Assembly: GCA_964631865.1 (NCBI GenBank)
Contig: CAZWAK010000001.1
Location: 109,995-173,994, forward strand
DNA from: JAFDVL01 sp964631865
GTDB taxonomy: Bacteria; Acidobacteriota; Blastocatellia; RBC074
Direction: 5' to 3'
Length of the DNA: 64,000 nt
A program made the translations under genes and the position numbers. The notes beneath the pieces are model-generated. The model ran no database searches. It saw only the letters and a list, made by a program, of their open reading frames with translations, and was not told where the DNA came from. This document shows, in pieces, positions 8,957 through 17,030 of the stretch (positions are counted from its first letter, which is position 1; each line of letters starts with the position of its first letter).

Positions 8957-10558
8957 ATGAATAAATTGTCATTTGTCTTCATCGCTTTGCTCATCGGCGG
9001 GCTGATTGCAGCCTGCAAAGAAAAACCCAAAAACGAACAACTCGTGATGCTGCTGGAAAAAAACGTCACGACGTTTGATCCGCGCAAGAGCGCCGATTCT
9101 GCCGACGCACGGATGCAGCAACTGATCTTCAATGGACTCACGCGCAAGAACGAAAAGTTTGAGGCGGTCGGCGATCTGGCCGAGAGTTTTACTTCGTCGC
9201 CCGATTATAAAACCTGGACGTTCAAGCTGCGGCAGGGCATCAAGTTTCACAACGGCAAAACGCTGACTTCAGCGGACGTGAAATACACCTTTGAGACATT
9301 GATGGCTCCGGGCTTTGGTTCGCCGAAAGCGGGTGACTTCACGGCGACCGCAGCGCAACCAGTAGCGAGTCCCGGCGCAAGCCCAGCGGCGAGTCCAGCG
9401 GCCAGCACGCGCCCCACGTTGATTCCGCTCTTGCAAATCGAAACGCCTGATCCGAACACGGTCGTCTTCAAATGCACGAATCCGATGCCCGGTTTACCGA
9501 ATCAGATTTTGCCCGTCGGCATCATTCCCGAAGGCACGGGCGAAACCCAAGCCAAAACGCCTGTCGGCACGGGGCCATTCAAGCTCGTCAGCTTCACGTC
9601 GGATCAGGATGTGCAATTGACGGCGTTCGATGAATACTTCGGCGGCAAGCCTTCTGTGCCCGCGATTCGCGTCAAGATCGTGCCCGACAACAGCACGCGC
9701 GAAGCCGAGTTTCGCAAAGGCTCGGCGGACGCAGGCATCAACCTCGATCTTGAACCCGTCACCGTTGAGCAATTGAAAAAAGCCCCCGGCGTCAAAGTCA
9801 TTCAATCCGACGGCACGAATCTCGCGCATCTGGGCATCAACACGACCGACCCGGTTTTGAAGGACGTGAAAGTCCGCCAAGCCATCGCGTATGGCATTGA
9901 CCGCGACGCGCTCATCCGCGACTTGTTTTTAGGGCAAGCGAAGCCTGCAAACAGCGTTCTGCCCGTGAATCAATGGGCGTACGAACCCGATGTGACCGTG
10001 TACAACTACGATCCTGAAAAGGCGAAGAAGTTGTTGGACGAAGCGGGCAAGAAACAAACGGGCGATGCGCCGCGCTTCAAATTGACGCTGAAGACTTCAT
10101 CTATTTCGATCTCGAAAAAGGTCGGCGAGGTGATGCAGGAACAGTTGCGTAAGATCGGCATTGATTTAGCGATCCAATCGCTCGAAAACCAGAAGCTGAC
10201 GCAGGACATCACCGAAGGCAATTTCCAGCTTTACTATCGGCAGATGGTCGGCGCGAATCAGAGCACGGACATGTTCAAGTTCGCGTATCACACGAAATCC
10301 ATTCCGCCGAATGGACAAAACCGCATGCGCTACAGCAATCCCAAGCTCGACAAATTGATTGACGACGCGATGCTCGCGCCTGCCGACCAACGCAAAGCGA
10401 TGTATTCCGAAATTCAGAAAATTCTAGCGACCGACGTGCCGCAAATTTATCTGTGGTATCCGGCAGCCATCACCGTCCACCGCGACCGCTCGACCGGATT
10501 GGTGCAAGACCCGTCCGGCGATTGGAGCGTGGTGCGGAATGTGAAGTTGACCCCGTAA
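8957..10558 (+). CDS. ABC transporter substrate-binding lipoprotein, family 5
   Basis: A 533-residue SBP_bac_5 protein (oligopeptide/nickel/glutathione type). The N-terminus is a lipoprotein signal with lipobox LIAAC. The motif KTWTFKLRQGIKFHNGKTL and 'VRQAIAYGIDRDALI' with a C-terminal 'QIYLWYP' segment are typical of the family. A low-complexity Ala-Ser-Pro stretch (about residues 135-155) interrupts the N-terminal lobe, which is unusual. No permease or ATPase genes for peptide import are beside it, so it must work with components coded elsewhere or have another role. The small pair at 10561-11066 follows by 2 bp. Confidence 0.9.
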   Translation: MNKLSFVFIALLIGGLIAACKEKPKNEQLVMLLEKNVTTFDPRKSADSADARMQQLIFNGLTRKNEKFEAVGDLAESFTSSPDYKTWTFKLRQGIKFHNGKTLTSADVKYTFETLMAPGFGSPKAGDFTATAAQPVASPGASPAASPAASTRPTLIPLLQIETPDPNTVVFKCTNPMPGLPNQILPVGIIPEGTGETQAKTPVGTGPFKLVSFTSDQDVQLTAFDEYFGGKPSVPAIRVKIVPDNSTREAEFRKGSADAGINLDLEPVTVEQLKKAPGVKVIQSDGTNLAHLGINTTDPVLKDVKVRQAIAYGIDRDALIRDLFLGQAKPANSVLPVNQWAYEPDVTVYNYDPEKAKKLLDEAGKKQTGDAPRFKLTLKTSSISISKKVGEVMQEQLRKIGIDLAIQSLENQKLTQDITEGNFQLYYRQMVGANQSTDMFKFAYHTKSIPPNGQNRMRYSNPKLDKLIDDAMLAPADQRKAMYSEIQKILATDVPQIYLWYPAAITVHRDRSTGLVQDPSGDWSVVRNVKLTP

Positions 10559-10560
10559 CA

Positions 10561-10848
10561 ATGAAGCTCCGTTTTTACATTGATCCAGCCACTTCTCTTC
10601 CGCACATCTACAATCACAATGTGACCGAAGAAGAGGTTGAAGATGTGCTAAGCTTTCCCAGCGAGGATCGTCCGGGACGTGAAGGCTCACGCATCGCGCT
10701 TGGACAAGCAGCGAACGGACGCTATCTCCGCGTCATCTATGTCCCTGACCCGCAACCAGACAGCGTCTTTGTGATTACGGCATATCAATTGGAAGGGAAA
10801 CCATTAGCTGCTTTTCGGCGGCGACGTAAAAAGAAGCGAGGTAAGTGA
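10561..10848 (+). CDS. DUF4258/BrnT-like small protein, possible toxin
   Basis: A 95-residue basic protein with the pattern HNVTEEEVEDVLSFPSEDRPGREGS ... GRYLRVIYVPDP, ending in a Lys/Arg tail (that segment is read here in parts). This is like DUF4258/BrnT-type RelE-fold proteins that act as toxins in type II systems. The start at 10561 is 2 bp after the solute-binding gene stop. Its stop TGA overlaps the ATG of the next gene, the arrangement typical of toxin-antitoxin pairs. The toxin role is an inference and assignment to BrnT is not certain. Confidence 0.65.
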   Translation: MKLRFYIDPATSLPHIYNHNVTEEEVEDVLSFPSEDRPGREGSRIALGQAANGRYLRVIYVPDPQPDSVFVITAYQLEGKPLAAFRRRRKKKRGK

Positions 10849-11066
10849 TGAAACAGAATCAATTTCCTACGAATTGGGAGGAACAACGAGTCCAGCGGGT
10901 GCTGGCTCATTATGAAACGCAGACTGAGGATGAAGCCGTCCTGGAAGACGAAGCTGCATTTGAAAATCAGTCGGCCACTTTTATGGAAATTCCTGAAGAC
11001 CTGTTGCCTATCGTTAGGGAGTTGATCGCTCAGCATCAGGCCAATCGGGAACTTCAGATTCGATAA
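10848..11066 (+). CDS. Small acidic partner protein, possible antitoxin
   Basis: 72 residues, very acidic in the middle (ETQTEDEAVLEDEAAFE), with a C-terminal amphipathic part (IPEDLLPIVRELIAQHQ). The ATG at 10848 overlaps the stop of the preceding gene; a GTG lies one codon before. The size, charge opposite to the basic upstream protein, and overlap suggest a toxin-antitoxin unit with the toxin first. No DNA-binding fold can be named. Confidence 0.6.
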   Translation: MKQNQFPTNWEEQRVQRVLAHYETQTEDEAVLEDEAAFENQSATFMEIPEDLLPIVRELIAQHQANRELQIR

Positions 11067-11081
11067 ATTTCAGGAGCAACC

Positions 11082-12536
11082 ATGCAAGCAGAAGCACAAC
11101 CCAAAACCGCCAAAATCGGAATGATCGGACTCGCCGTGATGGGCGAAAACCTGGCGCTCAACATTGCGCGCAACGGCTTTCCGATTGCCGTCTTCAACCG
11201 TGACACCACCAAAGTAGACAAATTTCTGAAACGCGCCGAAAGCTTTCAAGATTCAGACAAAGTCATCGGCACATATTCGCTGCAAGATTTCGTCGCCTCG
11301 CTCGAAACACCGCGTCGCATCATCTTGCTCGTCAAAGCGGGCGAAGCCGTTGACGCGGTCATCAATCAATTGAAGCCGTTGCTCTCGCCCGATGACATCG
11401 TGATTGACGGCGGCAATTCGTTCTTCCGCGACACGCAACGCCGCGAAAAAGATTTGAAGGCCGCAGGCTTTCGCTACATCGGCTCCGGCGTGTCGGGCGG
11501 CGAATCGGGCGCGTTGTGGGGGCCGTCGTTGATGCCGGGCGGCGAAGAATCCGCCTACAACGAAATCAAACCGATTTGGGAAGCCATCGCCGCGAAAGTG
11601 GACGACGGGCCGTGTGTCACGTACATCGGCACGGACGGCGCAGGCCATTTCGTCAAGATGATTCACAACGGCATCGAATACGGCGATATGCAATTGATCG
11701 CCGAATCGTATGACATTCTGCGCACTGCGCTCGGTCTGCAAGCCGACGAATTACATCAAGTGTTCAGCGAATGGAACGCCGGGATGCTCGATTCTTTCCT
11801 CATCGAAATCACGGCGAAAATCTTCAAGGTCAAAGACCCGGAAACCGGCAAGGCGCTGGTAGATTTAGTCCTCGACAAAGCCGGGCAAAAAGGCACGGGC
11901 AAATGGACATCGCAAGTCGCGCTCGAACTCGGCGTCGTGATTCCGACGATCAACGCGGCAGTGGATTCGCGCATTCTCTCTTCAATGAAAGACGAGCGCG
12001 TCGCGGCAAGCAAAGAAATCAGCGGCCCAACTGATGCGAAGTACACGGGTGACAAGCAAGCCTTGATTGATGCCGTGCGCGATGCGTTGTACGCAAGCAA
12101 GATTTGTTCGTATGCACAAGGGATGAACTTGATTCGCGCGCAGGCTGCCGTTGAAGGCTGGAACCTGAATATGGGCGAGATTTCGCGCATCTGGAAAGGC
12201 GGCTGCATCATCCGCGCGCAATTCCTCGACAAGATCAAACAAGCGTATCAACGCCGTCCTGACTTGCCGAATCTGCTGCTTGATCCTGATTTCAAAGCGT
12301 GGGTCTTGGAAGCGCAACCGCGTTGGCGACAAGCCGTGACGACCGCGCAATCGTTGGGCATTGCGATCCCGGCGATGGCGGCGAGCTTGTCGTATTTCGA
12401 TTCGTATCGCACCGCGAACCTGCCGCAAAATCTGACGCAGGCACAGCGCGATTTCTTTGGCTCACACACGTATGAGCGCACGGACAAACCGGAAGCGGGC
12501 TTTGTCCATACGGAATGGGAAGAGTTGGCGAAGTAG
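11082..12536 (+). CDS. gnd: 6-phosphogluconate dehydrogenase, decarboxylating
   Basis: A 484-residue enzyme that oxidises 6-phosphogluconate to ribulose 5-phosphate and CO2 with NADP+ in the oxidative pentose phosphate pathway. Visible motifs are the N-terminal nucleotide fold (GLAVMGENLALNIARNG), DGGNSFFRDT, the substrate segment GVSGGESGALWGPSLMPGG, and the catalytic KMIHNGIEYGDMQLI. Length and C-terminal helical domain are those of the long, bacterial/eukaryotic form. The start follows CAGGAGC at about 11072. It forms a pathway pair with zwf 1.2 kb downstream, separated by an mscS gene. Confidence 0.96.
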   Translation: MQAEAQPKTAKIGMIGLAVMGENLALNIARNGFPIAVFNRDTTKVDKFLKRAESFQDSDKVIGTYSLQDFVASLETPRRIILLVKAGEAVDAVINQLKPLLSPDDIVIDGGNSFFRDTQRREKDLKAAGFRYIGSGVSGGESGALWGPSLMPGGEESAYNEIKPIWEAIAAKVDDGPCVTYIGTDGAGHFVKMIHNGIEYGDMQLIAESYDILRTALGLQADELHQVFSEWNAGMLDSFLIEITAKIFKVKDPETGKALVDLVLDKAGQKGTGKWTSQVALELGVVIPTINAAVDSRILSSMKDERVAASKEISGPTDAKYTGDKQALIDAVRDALYASKICSYAQGMNLIRAQAAVEGWNLNMGEISRIWKGGCIIRAQFLDKIKQAYQRRPDLPNLLLDPDFKAWVLEAQPRWRQAVTTAQSLGIAIPAMAASLSYFDSYRTANLPQNLTQAQRDFFGSHTYERTDKPEAGFVHTEWEELAK

Positions 12537-12570
12537 ACAGGATAGTTTTTGTGCGGTGATCGCTCTTTAT

Positions 12571-12668
12571 CATTTTTCATTTTCCATTTCTCATTATTCA
12601 TTTGTCATCGTTCTTGCGGATGCCTAAACAATGACAAATAACAAATCGAAAAGGGAAAATGAAAAATG
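12571..12668. repeat. Imperfect palindrome, low-complexity arms
   Basis: Left arm 12571-12612 (CATTTTTCATTTTCC...) pairs with right arm 12628-12668 (...GGGAAAATGAAAAATG) with some mismatches. It lies 34 bp after the gnd stop and may act as a bidirectional transcription end or be a mobile palindrome of the family seen at 39-123 and 45306-45416. Confidence 0.65.
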
Positions 12669-12820
12669 AAAGGGCAACTTAATTTTTCCCGATCATTTAT
12701 TTAACGCCCGCCTTTCTTGCTTGATTCCCCAATGTGATGATGTGTCGCAAGTTGCCAGCTTGCGAACGATCTGTTTTTGCGCGCACTGGCAGCCGCGCAT
12801 TTTGAAGGAGGCCGATATTT

Positions 12821-13612
12821 ATGGAAGCGACGATTCAATACTTGATGAATCACGCGGTAGATTTTGGGTTGAAATTGCTGGGCGCGCTGGCGCTCTGGAT
12901 TGTGGGCGGATGGCTGATTAAATTCCTGATCGGCAATTTGCTGAGCCGCACCATGACCCGCCAGAACGTGGACGCCACGATCATTCGCTATGTCGTCTCC
13001 GCGCTCACGGTGCTGCTAAAAATCGTGCTGGCGATTGCGATTTTAGGATTCCTCGGCTTGCCGACGACCACGTTTGCGGCGTTGATCGCGGCGGCGGGCT
13101 TGGCGATTGGCATGGCGTGGAGCGGTTTGTTGTCGAACTTTGCGGCAGGCGCGTTCCTTATCATTCTGCGTCCGTTCAAAGCGGGCGATTTCATCTCGGC
13201 GGGCGGCATCGTTGGCACGGTCGAAGAACTCGGCTTGTTCGTCACGACCATCAACACGATGGACAACATTCGCACTTTTGTCGGCAACAACAAAATCTTT
13301 GCGGACAACATTCAAAACTTCACCGCGAATCCGTTTCGCCGCGTTGATCTGGTCGCGCAGCTTTCGCACAAAGACAATCCCGCGACAGCAATGGTGTTAT
13401 TGAAAGAGCGTTTGGCCAGGATTCCGAATGTCGTCGCTACGCCTGCGCCGGACGTCGAAATTCTGACGTTCACGCCGATGGGGCCGGTCTTGGCGGTGCG
13501 TCCGTTCGTGCATAACGATCATTATTGGCAAGTCTATTTCGACACAAACAAAGTCATCGCCGAAGCGGGCTTTGCCGTGCCGACACAACATTTCCAACTG
13601 CAACAAGCCTGA
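12821..13612 (+). CDS. MscS family mechanosensitive channel
   Basis: A 263-residue small-conductance mechanosensitive channel of the inner membrane, which opens on hypo-osmotic stress. Three membrane helices are seen (about 18-40, 58-80, 85-110). The third is the Gly/Ala-rich pore helix (FAALIAAAGLAIGMAWSGLLSNFAAG), followed by the conserved beta-domain start RPFKAGDFISAGG. The length is near E. coli MscS. The start has AAGGAG at 12805-12810. It lies between gnd and zwf; no functional link with them is evident. Confidence 0.93.
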   Translation: MEATIQYLMNHAVDFGLKLLGALALWIVGGWLIKFLIGNLLSRTMTRQNVDATIIRYVVSALTVLLKIVLAIAILGFLGLPTTTFAALIAAAGLAIGMAWSGLLSNFAAGAFLIILRPFKAGDFISAGGIVGTVEELGLFVTTINTMDNIRTFVGNNKIFADNIQNFTANPFRRVDLVAQLSHKDNPATAMVLLKERLARIPNVVATPAPDVEILTFTPMGPVLAVRPFVHNDHYWQVYFDTNKVIAEAGFAVPTQHFQLQQA

Positions 13613-13632
13613 ACCTAGACCTTCCCAAATCG

Positions 13633-13692
13633 TCCCGGAGACTTTAAGATGCGCGCGGTTCTTTACTGTCGCAAGCAATCAAGTCTCCGGGA
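13633..13692 (+). promoter_or_regulatory. Stem in zwf leader
   Basis: TCCCGGAGACTT (13633-13644) and AAGTCTCCGGGA (13681-13692) are perfect 12-bp inverses around a 36-bp loop. The right arm ends 6 bp before the zwf ATG and covers the only purine-rich sequence that could serve as its ribosome site. It could sequester the start or terminate mscS transcription (followed by TTTTCT). Confidence 0.5.
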
Positions 13693-13698
13693 TTTTCT

Positions 13699-15237
13699 AT
13701 GCCAACAACAAATGCAATTGTAGACCTGCCTGAACGTGTCACACCGCCGTGCGCCATCGTCATCTTTGGCGCGTCGGGCGATTTGACGAAACGCAAATTA
13801 GTGCCTGCGCTGTTTCGCCTCTACGAAGAAAAACTCTTGCCCGAACAATTCGCCATCGTCGGCATCTCGCGCTCGGCGATGTCGCACGACGAGTTTCGCA
13901 ACCGCATGCAAGAGGCGATTGCGAAGTACGCGCCCTCGCAAGCCGAGAATCAGGAAGCGTGGCAGACGTTTGCCAGCGGGTTGTTTTACCTGCCGGGCGA
14001 TTTGGGCAACGAGGCGACGTACGCGAATTTGACCGATCTTTTGCAAACGATTGATGCTGAGCGCGGCACGGAAGGCAATCGCGTGTTTTATCTCTCGACC
14101 GCGCCCGAACATTACGGCGAAGCGATCAAACAACTCGGCAATGCCTGTCTTGCCAAACCAGAAGAAAAGCCCAACAAACACGCGCCGTTCGTGCGCATCA
14201 TCATCGAAAAGCCTTTCGGCATGGATTTGCAGAGCGCGATCAAATTGAATCAGGAAGTCGCCTCCGTTTTTGACGAAGATCAGGTCTATCGCATTGACCA
14301 TTACCTCGGCAAAGAAACGGTGCAGAACCTTTTGGTGTTTCGCTTTGCCAACGGCATCTTCGAGCCGATTTGGAACCGCAATTTTATTGACCACGTGCAA
14401 ATCACGAACGCCGAACAACTCGGCGTCGAAGGGCGCGGCGCGTATTACGAAAGCTCCGGCGTGATGCGCGATATGATTCAGAACCACGTCTTTCAAGTGC
14501 TGTCGCTCGTGGCGATGGAGCCACCGAACAGCCTCGCCGCCAATGCCGTGCGCGATGAGAAAATCAAAGCCATGCAGGCCGTGCGACCGTTTCCAATGGA
14601 TCGGCTGGACGAGTTCGTCGTGCGCGGACAATACGGCGCGGGTTTTATTGACGGCAAGTCGGTCATCGGCTACCGCGAAGAACCGGGCGTCAATCCTGAA
14701 TCGCACACGGAAACCTATACGGCGATGAAACTGTTCTTCGACAATTGGCGCTGGTCAGGTGTGCCGTTTTACATCCGCTCGGCCAAACGCATGCCGAAGC
14801 GCATCACCGAGATTGCGATTCAATTCAAGGAAGTGCCGCATCTGCTCTTCGGCAACATGGCCGCCGAACAATTGGAGCCGAACGTCCTCGTGATTCGCAT
14901 TCAACCGAACGAAGGCATCACGCTGCGCTTCGGCGCGAAAGTACCCGGACAGATGACGAAGATTCGTTGGGTCAACATGGATTTCCTCTACCACGAATCT
15001 TTCGATCAAAAACCGCCCGAAGCGTATGAACGCTTGCTGCTGGATTGCATTCTCGGCGATTCGACGCTGTATGCGCGCCGCGATATGACCGAACGCGGCT
15101 GGGAAATCGTGATGCCCGTGCTGGAAGCGTGGAAAAAAGTGGAGCCGGAATTTCCGAACTATCTGGCGGGCACGTGGGGGTCGCCCGATTTGGATTGGCT
15201 GATTAAGCAGGACGGGCGCAAGTGGCGGAAGTTGTGA
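13699..15237 (+). CDS. zwf: Glucose-6-phosphate 1-dehydrogenase
   Basis: A 512-residue NAD(P)-dependent enzyme that makes 6-phosphogluconolactone, the entry step of the oxidative pentose phosphate pathway. The dinucleotide motif GASGDLTKRKLVPAL is near residue 25 and the signature RIDHYLGKE marks the active site. Also present are EKPFG and 'ESSGVMRDMIQNHVFQVLSLVAMEPP' in the substrate domain. Together with gnd it covers two of the three steps; no pgl gene is in the window. A strong hairpin terminator follows. Confidence 0.96.
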   Translation: MPTTNAIVDLPERVTPPCAIVIFGASGDLTKRKLVPALFRLYEEKLLPEQFAIVGISRSAMSHDEFRNRMQEAIAKYAPSQAENQEAWQTFASGLFYLPGDLGNEATYANLTDLLQTIDAERGTEGNRVFYLSTAPEHYGEAIKQLGNACLAKPEEKPNKHAPFVRIIIEKPFGMDLQSAIKLNQEVASVFDEDQVYRIDHYLGKETVQNLLVFRFANGIFEPIWNRNFIDHVQITNAEQLGVEGRGAYYESSGVMRDMIQNHVFQVLSLVAMEPPNSLAANAVRDEKIKAMQAVRPFPMDRLDEFVVRGQYGAGFIDGKSVIGYREEPGVNPESHTETYTAMKLFFDNWRWSGVPFYIRSAKRMPKRITEIAIQFKEVPHLLFGNMAAEQLEPNVLVIRIQPNEGITLRFGAKVPGQMTKIRWVNMDFLYHESFDQKPPEAYERLLLDCILGDSTLYARRDMTERGWEIVMPVLEAWKKVEPEFPNYLAGTWGSPDLDWLIKQDGRKWRKL

Positions 15238-15250
15238 TGGCCTGAAAAAG

Positions 15251-15310
15251 AACGGCGCAGCCGAACCGCGCAAGTCTCCTCAGATCCTTGCGCGGTTCGG
15301 CTGCGCCGTT
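15251..15310 (+). terminator. Strong hairpin terminator after zwf
   Basis: AACGGCGCAGCCGAACCGCG... (15251-15274) and its perfect 24-bp inverse (15287-15310) surround a 12-nt loop, followed by TTGTG. The U-tract is short, but the stem is very strong. It lies 13 bp after the zwf stop and probably serves both strands, since the gene beyond converges. Confidence 0.8.
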
Positions 15311-15364
15311 TTGTGCCTGACGTGACGAGCAAGTCAGGAATTGGCTCGCCGTGAACGCCGATGT

Positions 15365-15715
15365 TTAGTTCCGCGTGCGAGTGTTGTGTTTCTTGCGATA
15401 AATCTTGCGGCTGGTTTGGTTCATATCCTGATGAAGGTCTTTGCGTTCAGCACCCGTTACGGTTCCATCGGCTTTGGCGGCGGCTTTGTCCTGCTGAATC
15501 TCCTTCGCGTCTTTGGCGATGGAGCGAGTTTCGTGTTTGGTCAGCGATTTGTTCCGCACGCCGCGACGAACGCGCTTGGCCTGATTCTTTTGTCGTGCAG
15601 TCACGCCTGGCGTCTTCGTGCCGGGTTGGGTAGTCGTTTCGGTTTGCGCTCCGGCGATGATCGTCAAAGCAAACATTAAGCAAAAGGTCAGTACAACTGT
15701 GAATCGTGTCTTCAT
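15365..15715 (-). CDS. Small basic secreted protein of unknown function
   Basis: 116 residues with a signal peptide (MKTRFTVVLTFCLMFALTIIAGA-Q). The mature part is highly charged and basic, with repeated D/K/Q-rich segments (KDAKEIQQDKAAAKADG, AERKDLHQDMNQTSRKIY). This kind of short, basic, helix-rich periplasmic protein is common but not assigned. The start at 15715 is preceded by GGAG. It is downstream of the next small secreted gene (15781-16194) on the same strand. Confidence 0.75.
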   Translation of the reverse strand: MKTRFTVVLTFCLMFALTIIAGAQTETTTQPGTKTPGVTARQKNQAKRVRRGVRNKSLTKHETRSIAKDAKEIQQDKAAAKADGTVTGAERKDLHQDMNQTSRKIYRKKHNTRTRN

Positions 15716-15780
15716 ACTTTTCTCCAATAGGTTTAAGGGGTTGGTAAAAAAGGGGAGCCGGGAATTCTTTGCTGCCGCGA

Positions 15781-16194
15781 TTAGCGCGGCGGCGTTTGTG
15801 CTTTGGCCTGCGGCGGCAAGTAGCCTTTGTCAAAGGAACGCTGCCGCTTGGGATTTCTCCGTGCGTTTGACGAATTAGGCGGATTTGCTTGGGGTTTGTG
15901 TGCCCACACGATTTCGCCTGTGCTGGTGTCAATCAGGTTTCCGGCTTTCGGCTGTCGGATGGTTCTTTGCTTGGCGTTCGTTTGCGGCGTTTTCCGCACG
16001 TCATCACCCAAGATCGGCCCCGCATCCAAGACCTGACCGGTCGCAACATCTCTCGGTGATTTGACATTGGCCTTGCGATTGGTGTGTTGTCCGCCTTTGG
16101 CTGCGTGCCAGATGACAATTTCTTTTTGTCCGAAAGCGGTGGCGGTGAACACGAAACCTAACATTGCGATAGCGACAAAACTTTTGCTGAACAT
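15781..16194 (-). CDS. Secreted hypothetical protein
   Basis: 137 residues with a signal peptide (MFSKSFVAIAMLGFVFTATAFG-Q). The mature part is rich in Asn, Pro, Arg and Lys and has no recognised domain. It contains short echoes of itself (DVATGQVLDAG, LIDTSTGEIVW), suggesting a weak internal repeat. The start at 16194 has AGGAG. It precedes the small basic secreted protein and is divergent from the ECF sigma gene. I do not recognise a family. Confidence 0.65.
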   Translation of the reverse strand: MFSKSFVAIAMLGFVFTATAFGQKEIVIWHAAKGGQHTNRKANVKSPRDVATGQVLDAGPILGDDVRKTPQTNAKQRTIRQPKAGNLIDTSTGEIVWAHKPQANPPNSSNARRNPKRQRSFDKGYLPPQAKAQTPPR

Positions 16195-16364
16195 AGCGTG
16201 TCTCCTGTTTGGTGATGTTCTCAGTGGCGCGTCCGTTCGTGACGTTCGCGGCGGTTCGTTACATAGTGTGGCGAGGCGGCGAAATGTATCACCCTTTTTT
16301 TTCTTTTTTTGTCGAAGCAGTGGTTTGCCCACTCATGTGGTTTGAGAGTAGAATCCGCAACGCT

Positions 16365-16928
16365 ATGCAACAGGGCGTAGAGACCTCCTCCAACCACGAC
16401 TTAGTCAGCAAAATTCAGCAAGGCGATTCGGCGGCTGAGGCGGCGCTCTATGAAAAGTTCGCGCCGCGCATCTACTTTCTCGCGCTCAGCGAATTGCACT
16501 CGAAAGACGATGCCGAAGACATTCGCGCCGAAACGTTTCTGCGCGTGATTCAGGCGTTGCGCGAAGGCAAACTGCGGTCAGCCGATTCCCTGCCCTCCTT
16601 TATTGTCGGCTTTGCGTTGAACATCATCCGCGAACACATGCGGCACAAATACAAAACCGATTCGCTCGAAGATTACGAATATGATGTGGCCAGCGAAGGC
16701 TCGTTGGAGAATGTGTTCCTGGACGCCGAGACGAGTCGCGCGATTGAAGCCGCTGTCCAAAAATTGAAGCCGCGCGAGCAGGAATTTTTGCGGCTCTATT
16801 ATTATGAAGAACTGCCGAAAGAAGAAATCTCCGCCCGCCTCGGCATCAAAGAAGAGCGTTTGCGCCTCCTCAAATCGCGCACGCTGCAAGCCTTCCGCGA
16901 AATGTATAAAAAATTAGCCGTGAGTTGA
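16365..16928 (+). CDS. ECF-type RNA polymerase sigma factor
   Basis: A 187-residue sigma-70 family protein. Region 2 is seen in ALYEKFAPRIYFLALSELHSKDDAEDIRAETFLRV (read in parts), and region 4 in KLKPREQEFLRLYYYEELPKEEISARLGIKEERLRLLKSR. The start at 16365 gives a protein of normal ECF length; longer in-frame extensions upstream read through T-rich DNA and lack sigma-like sequence. Two hydrolase genes with matching upstream motifs, an anti-sigma gene and a CHAT gene follow on the same strand, so it is likely the regulator of this block. Confidence 0.88.
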   Translation: MQQGVETSSNHDLVSKIQQGDSAAEAALYEKFAPRIYFLALSELHSKDDAEDIRAETFLRVIQALREGKLRSADSLPSFIVGFALNIIREHMRHKYKTDSLEDYEYDVASEGSLENVFLDAETSRAIEAAVQKLKPREQEFLRLYYYEELPKEEISARLGIKEERLRLLKSRTLQAFREMYKKLAVS

Positions 16929-16967
16929 TACAAATTGGAGGCAGCCGACACTAAGTAGCGAAAACGG
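16925..16967 (+). promoter_or_regulatory. Candidate ECF promoter, copy 1
   Basis: TTGATACAAATT and GCCGACACTA are 19 bp apart (start to start), followed by GAAAACGG. The same layout with the same spacing occurs at 18059-18100 before the second hydrolase. It begins on the sigma gene stop codon and lies about 87 bp before the next ATG. Confidence 0.45.
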
Positions 16968-17030
16968 ATGGAGAACGGTGATAACCATTAACCCCCTGAT
17001 TCGTGAAAGCCAAGAAAGGAAAGCTGCACC

